NCBI RefSeq assembly: GCF_030269545.1 | Contig: NZ_BSTN01000033.1 | Span: 1-64,000 of the forward strand | Length of the DNA: 64,000 nt | Source of the DNA: Actinomadura sp. NBRC 104425 | GTDB lineage: Bacteria > Actinomycetota > Actinomycetes > Streptosporangiales > Streptosporangiaceae | Reading direction: 5' to 3' | Shown here: positions 59,455-64,000 of the stretch, one piece after another | How positions within the stretch are numbered: the stretch's first letter is position 1 | Layout of the letters: every line of letters starts with the position of its first letter | The notes under the pieces: generated by a model | Told to the model about the DNA's origin: nothing | The model's input: the letters and a program-made list of their open reading frames with translations, nothing else | Database searches by the model: none | Program-made: the position numbers and the translations under genes

Positions 59455-61136
59455 CGCATTCTCCTGTTCCTGGGCGACTCGATCCACAGCGGTAGCTGCC
59501 GGTGCGGCACGGGCCGTTTGGGCATGCCCGGCAACATCAGCTGCCTGGAGCGCACCCGAGGTCGCCGCGCGGCAGCGGCCGAAGACGCGCTCGCAGCCGG
59601 TGGACGCGGGACGCGGACGGTCGGAATCGGCAGGGCCAGCTGCGCCGGCCGTCTGGCGACGGGCTTGTGCGGGGTGGGAATGGGCAGTTCGAGCTGCACC
59701 GGTTGGCCTCCTTGCTGTGGTGTGGGTTGTTCGGTCGGCGGCGGTGTGGGAGGCGGTGCCGGTGGAGGTGCGGGCGGCGGGGGGAATGTGGGCGGCGGTT
59801 GAGGGGGGCGCCGGGTGATTGCGGGTGACGGGCGCTGAGGACGAGGCGGCGGGCGGTGTCGTGTCGTGCTGGACAGGCCGCGTTTGGTCATGGCGCCCAG
59901 GAAGCCGACAGTGCGGTAGATCAGAAAGCTCTTCACGAGTCGGCCGAGCGTCCGCGGCTGGGCCGGCTGCCAGACGGTGCGGGCAACCCACCCCGGCACG
60001 CGGATCATCACCCACAGCAACGCGATCGCCAGCAGCAGATCGATGAGCTCGTTGCGGGTGGGAAGCCCGAGCGCCGAGCCCCCGCCGCCTTCGGCCTGGG
60101 TGAACAGCAGCTGATAAGCGGTGGCCAGCACCAGCGACTGGACGACCTGGATGGCCAGGATTCCGGTGATGCCGCGCCACCAGAGCCGCGCCAGCCCGTC
60201 GGTCATCGGCAGCGCGTGGAACATCAACGCCAACGGGGCCGCCGCGATCAGCACCATCGTGATCGCGACACGGACGACGTAGATGAAGCCCAGGCACAGC
60301 ACCAGCACGACGACGACCAAGGCCAGCAGCGTGGCGAACGGCTGGGTCGACTTCAGGGGTGCGACGACGTTGGCCGCGACCACGTCGGCCAGCACGCGAG
60401 GGTCGATTTTCGTTTCCGCGCTGCTCAGGAACGCCGTGGCCAACCCGTTGGCGAAGGTGATCCCGTATCCGATGACGACCAGGCTCAGGTTGGAGGCCAC
60501 GAACGCCACCACCAACCGGATCAACACCTCTCGTGGGGCAAGCTCCCCGCCGGGAAGGGATTGCCCGGCCATCAGCACCATGCCGCCGAGGGTGATGAGC
60601 AGGACGTAACAGGTGTTGGCGATCGTCTGCGAGGTTCCCCACAGGTTCCGGGCCCGCGCCATGTCCGGCGAATCGATCTCCGGAGTCCCCAGCACTGTGG
60701 AACGCAGCAGACCGAAGATCGGCTTGGTCGCGGAGGACACCAGCTTTCGGAACCAACCGTTCACCGCCTGCTCGGCTTTGCAGGCGATGTCGACGAACCC
60801 GCATTCCTCATCGCCATCGTTCCCACGTGTGGTCTGCGGGGGAGCATCGGGCGGAGCGGGCGTCGGGGTCGCTGAGGACGGCCCGGCCGAACCCGAACTC
60901 GAGATCGGAGCAGACGGCGCCGCAGATCCCGGCGCCGTTGGAACTGGAGCTGTTGGAGTCGGTGTGGTCGCCGATGGGTCCGGTGACGGGGACGGGGTAT
61001 CGGCGGCGCTCGCCCCGACGACGTGTCCCAGGACGGCGGCTTGAGCGAGGAACAGCACCACCAGCAGCCGTGCTGCACTCGGGACGGTGCGAGGGACCAC
61101 ACGCCCGATCGAGTGAATGGGCGTGTGAGGTTTCAT
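59451..61136 (-). CDS. VirB6/TrbL-like polytopic channel protein
   Basis: 561 residues, ATG 61136 overlapping the VirB2-like stop. Signal-like N-terminus, then a proline/serine/threonine-rich linker (about 45-105), a region with two cysteines (CGFVDIACKAEQAVNGWF), and six or so membrane segments (about 170-400) including VVVVLVLCLGFIYVVRVAITMVLIAAAPLAL. The C-terminal 150 residues are cytoplasmic, proline-rich, and contain four spaced QLxLP-like motifs near residues 481, 499, 532 and 547. It probably forms the core of the inner-membrane channel. Confidence 0.85.
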   Translation of the reverse strand: MKPHTPIHSIGRVVPRTVPSAARLLVVLFLAQAAVLGHVVGASAADTPSPSPDPSATTPTPTAPVPTAPGSAAPSAPISSSGSAGPSSATPTPAPPDAPPQTTRGNDGDEECGFVDIACKAEQAVNGWFRKLVSSATKPIFGLLRSTVLGTPEIDSPDMARARNLWGTSQTIANTCYVLLITLGGMVLMAGQSLPGGELAPREVLIRLVVAFVASNLSLVVIGYGITFANGLATAFLSSAETKIDPRVLADVVAANVVAPLKSTQPFATLLALVVVVLVLCLGFIYVVRVAITMVLIAAAPLALMFHALPMTDGLARLWWRGITGILAIQVVQSLVLATAYQLLFTQAEGGGGSALGLPTRNELIDLLLAIALLWVMIRVPGWVARTVWQPAQPRTLGRLVKSFLIYRTVGFLGAMTKRGLSSTTRHRPPPRPQRPSPAITRRPPQPPPTFPPPPAPPPAPPPTPPPTEQPTPQQGGQPVQLELPIPTPHKPVARRPAQLALPIPTVRVPRPPAASASSAAAARRPRVRSRQLMLPGMPKRPVPHRQLPLWIESPRNRRMR

Positions 61137-61567
61137 TGGCCGACGATGCTCTGCAGCAGCTTGACCAGCACCGGCGCCAGCACCGCGACGCTGTAACCGA
61201 TGGCGGCGTAACGCACCGTCTTCTTGGCGGCCTCGACCTCTCCGGGGTCACCACCGGCCAGGATGTAGCGGACGCCTCCGATCGTGGCGAACAGCGTCGC
61301 CAGTCCTACCAGCAGGCCGACGAGCACGTTGCGCAGGTTGGTGATGACCTGGCTCAGCGAATGCGCCTCCGCCAGCAATGTGCTGGCCTCGGCGACGGTC
61401 GGCACCACCAGACAGGTGGCCGCACATCCGGTCGTCCACAGCAACGAGGCGGCTATCCGCCGACGTCGGCCGGCACTCTCGCACCGCGCACGCGATGCGT
61501 CAGACTGCGTCGCGTCGGGCCCTGCCAAGGGTGTCGGAGTGGGGTGAGGGCCGTTGCTGATGCTCAT
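61133..61567 (-). CDS. VirB2/TrbC-like pilin-type subunit
   Basis: 144 residues from ATG 61567 (CGGAGA upstream). A long N-terminal region ends in a signal-like segment (SLLWTTGCAATCLVVPTVAEA), then two membrane helices (NVLVGLLVGLATLFATIGGVRY and AAIGYSVAVLAPVLVKLLQ) joined by ILAGGDPGEVEAAKKTVR. This AGGDPxxxxxAKxxxxxAxxG linker is characteristic of the VirB2-like subunits of Gram-positive conjugation systems. It is the first gene of the operon running to 52259. Confidence 0.85.
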   Translation of the reverse strand: MSISNGPHPTPTPLAGPDATQSDASRARCESAGRRRRIAASLLWTTGCAATCLVVPTVAEASTLLAEAHSLSQVITNLRNVLVGLLVGLATLFATIGGVRYILAGGDPGEVEAAKKTVRYAAIGYSVAVLAPVLVKLLQSIVGQ

Positions 61568-62078
61568 GGCAGCGTCTCCGAATCTGATGACGGAATGAAC
61601 GACTGCCAGGCGAGAACACAGGTACCGGCACGGCCCGGGTCTGGGTGTCCTCCTCATCGAGGGCAGGTGAAGATGACGGGATACGCACGGCGGGGACCGG
61701 GTGAACCGTCCGCCCGGGCCGTACCGGGCCCGTGATCTCGACTGGCACCCATGAAGCACCGACTCAACCCCCGGCATTCACGCGCCGGTCGTCAAAGATT
61801 GCCGAACCTTGACCATCTGCGGCCGCCACCTCGCCGCCGATGACCGTGTGGGGCAGCCGCGTCCGACGTTCGCGGTTAACCATGGAGCAACACCAACGGC
61901 AGGCTGTCTTTGCCGAGTCTTGACCCACTCGCAGTGCGAAAACCGGACCGCACGGCGGTGCTTCATGGGTGCACAGGGGATCGGGTGACCGTCGCGGGTC
62001 ACCCAGCACATGAACGACGTACCGTCCAACCCGAACGGCCGCCGAAGCAGCCCCGGCACCCAGGACCAGTCCTTGCGG
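61568..62078. other. Divergent intergenic region
   Basis: The promoters of the leftward secretion operon and the rightward methyltransferase genes should lie here. An in-frame upstream ATG for the first methyltransferase exists at 62010, but without a ribosome-binding site. I see no other structure. Confidence 0.35.
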
Positions 62079-62939
62079 ATGCTGCCGCTCACGGTATGGC
62101 TGTGCTCGGACCACGCCACCCAGCCCGACCGCGACAGCAAACCGTCCACCGTCCCGGCGCCACGCGGCGCCACGGCACGCAGCGCCACATCACGCGCCGC
62201 TGAGATCTGCGCGCGGCACCATCAGTACGTCGGATGCGAACTCGCCCGGCATCTGATCTCGTTGTGCACGCGCGAAGGCGACGTGGTCGTCGAGGCCTTC
62301 ACGGCCAGCGAAGCCACCCTGGTCGCCGCGGCCGAGCTCAACCGGCGTGGTCTGGCGTTGGTGCCGCTTTTCCCACTCGCCCGGCACATCGGCTCCCATC
62401 TGCGCGCCGCGCTGCCTGAGCACCGGTTGAGGCGGGTGGCGATGCGACCGTGCCGCCCCGACCAGATGGCCCGCGGCCTGGCCGACCACCTGGGCGAAGT
62501 CGGCCTGGTTCTCGCGGCCCCACCCCCTTACGAAACCGGCGGCGTCCCCAAGAGAAGGGGCGACCGCGAATGCCCGGCCTGCCGCGCCGAGGTGTGGATG
62601 CTCGGCAGCGAGCAACTGGGGGTGTTCCTGGCAGCGGCGTGGAAGGTGCTGCGTCCGGGCGGGGTGCTGGCGCTGATCACCACCGCACGATACGAGGGCA
62701 ACCGGCTGGTCGATCCGGCGCCGCGTCTCATCCGCCAGGCCCAAGGGCTGGGGTTCCGCTACGTCCAGCACGTCATCGCACTGCGGGTCCCGGTCGAGGG
62801 GGACCGCCTGGTGGTGCAGGCCGGCCCCGCCGACCTCGCCGAGCTACGCCAGGTCGGCTCGCGTGCCCTGCCACCGGCTGTCCGCGTGCACGCCGACGTC
62901 TGCCTGCTGCAGAAGCCTCGGGGTGGGGGAGCCCGATGA
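62079..62939 (+). CDS. Degenerate DNA methyltransferase-like protein
   Basis: 286 residues from ATG 62079 (MLPLTVWLCSD), chosen because related proteins begin with such a stretch; ATG 62010 would add 23 low-complexity residues. It is laid out like the next gene product, but motif I reads VVVEAFTASEATLVAAAELNRRG, where a DPxCGxGTT signature is expected, and motif IV reads AAPPPYE in place of TSPPY. A cysteine pair (RECPACRAE) follows, then WKVLRPGGVLALIT. It may have lost catalysis and act as the partner or specificity subunit of the coupled enzyme downstream. Confidence 0.7.
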   Translation: MLPLTVWLCSDHATQPDRDSKPSTVPAPRGATARSATSRAAEICARHHQYVGCELARHLISLCTREGDVVVEAFTASEATLVAAAELNRRGLALVPLFPLARHIGSHLRAALPEHRLRRVAMRPCRPDQMARGLADHLGEVGLVLAAPPPYETGGVPKRRGDRECPACRAEVWMLGSEQLGVFLAAAWKVLRPGGVLALITTARYEGNRLVDPAPRLIRQAQGLGFRYVQHVIALRVPVEGDRLVVQAGPADLAELRQVGSRALPPAVRVHADVCLLQKPRGGGAR

Positions 62940-63853
62940 GTCCATCCCAGGGGGTCGGGCTGGTATCGGTTCTGGCGACGGGGCAAAAGCCTTCTCGGAT
63001 CCAGCGTCGAGGCCGCTACACCCGTGAATCGATGCGGCACCCGGCCAAGATGCTCCCGGCCATCGCCGCCCAGGTCATCGAAGCCTTCACCGCCCCGGGG
63101 GATCTGGTGGTCGATCCGATGTGCGGGATCGGCACCACGCTGGTCGAGGCGATCCACCTCGGCCGCGACGCAGCCGGAATGGAGTACGAGCCCCACTGGG
63201 CGCAGATGGCCGCGGCCAACGTGCTGCTCGCCCAGCGGCAGGGCGCCACCGGGACCGTCAAGCTCGCCATCGGGGATGCCCGCACCATCGCCACCGCCCA
63301 TCTGCCCTTGCGAGGCAAGGCTGCTTTGGTGCTCACCTCACCGCCGTACGGGTCGTATACGCACGGGCACGTCCGGTCCGGCCATCGCGATGGCGATGGC
63401 GGTCCGGTCACCAAGTGGAACCACCGCTATTCCAGTGACCGCGGCAACCTCGCCCATCGCAGCATGCCCGAACTGCTGGACGGCTTCGGGCGCATTCTGG
63501 CCGCCACCACTCGGCTTCTGCGGCCGTCCGGCGTCGTCGCCGTCACCGTCCGCCCCATCCGCATGCGCGGTGAGCTGATCGACCTTCCCGGCCTGGTCAT
63601 CGGTACCGCTCACAAGCACGGGCTGACGCTGGTCGACCGCCACGCGGCCCTGCTCGCCGGACTACGGGACGGCGGCCTGGTCACCCGGGCCTCGTTCTTC
63701 CAGATGCTCGAAACCCGCCGCGCCCGTGACAAAGGCATCCCCGCCTGCATCACCGCCCACGAAGACCTTCTGCTGTTCCAACGCGCCGCCGAAAGGCGCG
63801 ATGGCAACACGCAAGACAAGACCAGGTGCGTAAACAGCGAGGAGACACGGTGA
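62936..63853 (+). CDS. DNA methyltransferase (N4-cytosine or N6-adenine type)
   Basis: 305 residues, ATG 62936 overlapping the upstream stop. SMRHPAKMLPAIAAQVI precedes motif I (LVVDPMCGIGTTLVEA, AdoMet binding), and motif IV is the catalytic TSPPYGSYTHG. RLLRPSGVVAVTVRPI and a C-terminal domain follow. The S/TPPY motif with I-before-IV order fits amino-methyltransferases of DNA. No restriction nuclease is adjacent in the window, so it may be an orphan that protects the transferring DNA, which suits its place beside the conjugation operon. Confidence 0.85.
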   Translation: MSPSQGVGLVSVLATGQKPSRIQRRGRYTRESMRHPAKMLPAIAAQVIEAFTAPGDLVVDPMCGIGTTLVEAIHLGRDAAGMEYEPHWAQMAAANVLLAQRQGATGTVKLAIGDARTIATAHLPLRGKAALVLTSPPYGSYTHGHVRSGHRDGDGGPVTKWNHRYSSDRGNLAHRSMPELLDGFGRILAATTRLLRPSGVVAVTVRPIRMRGELIDLPGLVIGTAHKHGLTLVDRHAALLAGLRDGGLVTRASFFQMLETRRARDKGIPACITAHEDLLLFQRAAERRDGNTQDKTRCVNSEETR

Positions 63854-64000
63854 ACGACCTCAACAGCCGACGCAGCACCGGCCCTGCTGGCCGGCCCCTT
63901 CGGACCTGGGTTGAGGAGGAGGTCGAACGGCTGCAGTTGGGCATCTTCGGGCAGTGCAAGTGGGCCAGGCGCCGCAGCCAACGTCACGCCTGCTGCGCAG
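63850..64000 (+). CDS. Partial gene at the window edge
   Basis: An open frame starts with GTG 63850, overlapping the methyltransferase stop (GTGA), and runs off the window after 50 codons (NDLNSRRSTGPAGRPLRTWV, then EEEVERLQLGIFGQCKWARR). The coupling suggests a real co-transcribed gene. The visible part is basic with spaced cysteines (QCKW, ACC), perhaps a metal-binding or DNA-binding N-terminus. The product cannot be named. Confidence 0.5.
   Translation, partial: MNDLNSRRSTGPAGRPLRTWVEEEVERLQLGIFGQCKWARRRSQRHACCA

Overview
The window looks like accessory DNA of a high-GC actinomycete. The evidence is dense GC-rich coding with GTG/ATG starts and GTGA/ATGA overlaps, a WhiB protein, a BTAD regulator, many XRE and GntR regulators, an actinobacterial integrative element of the pSAM2 type and a type I-E style CRISPR repeat. 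A Streptosporangiales-like host (Actinomadura/Nonomuraea type) is my impression, not something the sequence proves.

Layout. 130-707: a ten-repeat CRISPR array, transcribed leftwards by repeat orientation, with no cas gene in view and a lone inverted repeat at 877. 1505-15911: a complete 14.4 kb actinomycete integrative and conjugative element (AICE) bounded by 44-bp direct repeats that are the 3' half of a tRNA-Lys(TTT). It holds a Nudix (Pif-like) and GntR (KorSA-like) pair, a WhiB protein, a run of small cysteine-rich and membrane proteins, an FtsK/TraB translocase, candidate clt repeats, a prim-pol and a helicase, candidate origin iterons, Xis and Int. 16.3-22.9 kb: a CYTH, EEP, thymidylate-kinase and radical-SAM cassette with small paralogous proteins and an XRE regulator. 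23.7-34.1 kb: a twelve-gene Tad (Flp pilus) operon that ends in a LysM-BTAD membrane regulator. 34.3-38.7 kb: a NACHT-LRR STAND ATPase, probably anti-phage, between inverted transposase remnants. 38.9-40.7 kb: a divergent sigma-like gene and an anti-sigma type ATPase. 41.6-46.1 kb: a winged-helix, MoxR AAA+, HEXXH-VWA and ParB-like module. 46.7-52.0 kb: GNAT, XRE regulator, small proteins paralogous to those near 20 kb, and a HemB-like/HemC-like pair in which HemB lacks both Schiff-base lysines. 52.3-61.6 kb: a type IV secretion operon (VirB2-, VirB6-, PrgI-, VirB4- and VirD4-like proteins, replication-relaxation protein, lytic transglycosylase-NlpC/P60). 62.1-63.9 kb: a pair of DNA methyltransferase-like genes and a partial gene at the edge.

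How it fits together. The AICE would transfer double-stranded DNA through one FtsK-like pump. The right-hand operon encodes a separate, multi-component conjugation channel, so two unrelated transfer strategies lie side by side. Neither tRNA-Lys core repeat is joined to a tRNA 5' half. The simplest reading is that the AICE sits next to a second, larger element at the same tRNA, with the intact tRNA beyond the right edge of the window. The NACHT, CRISPR, MoxR-VWA and radical-SAM cassettes are plausible cargo of such a defence- and transfer-rich region.
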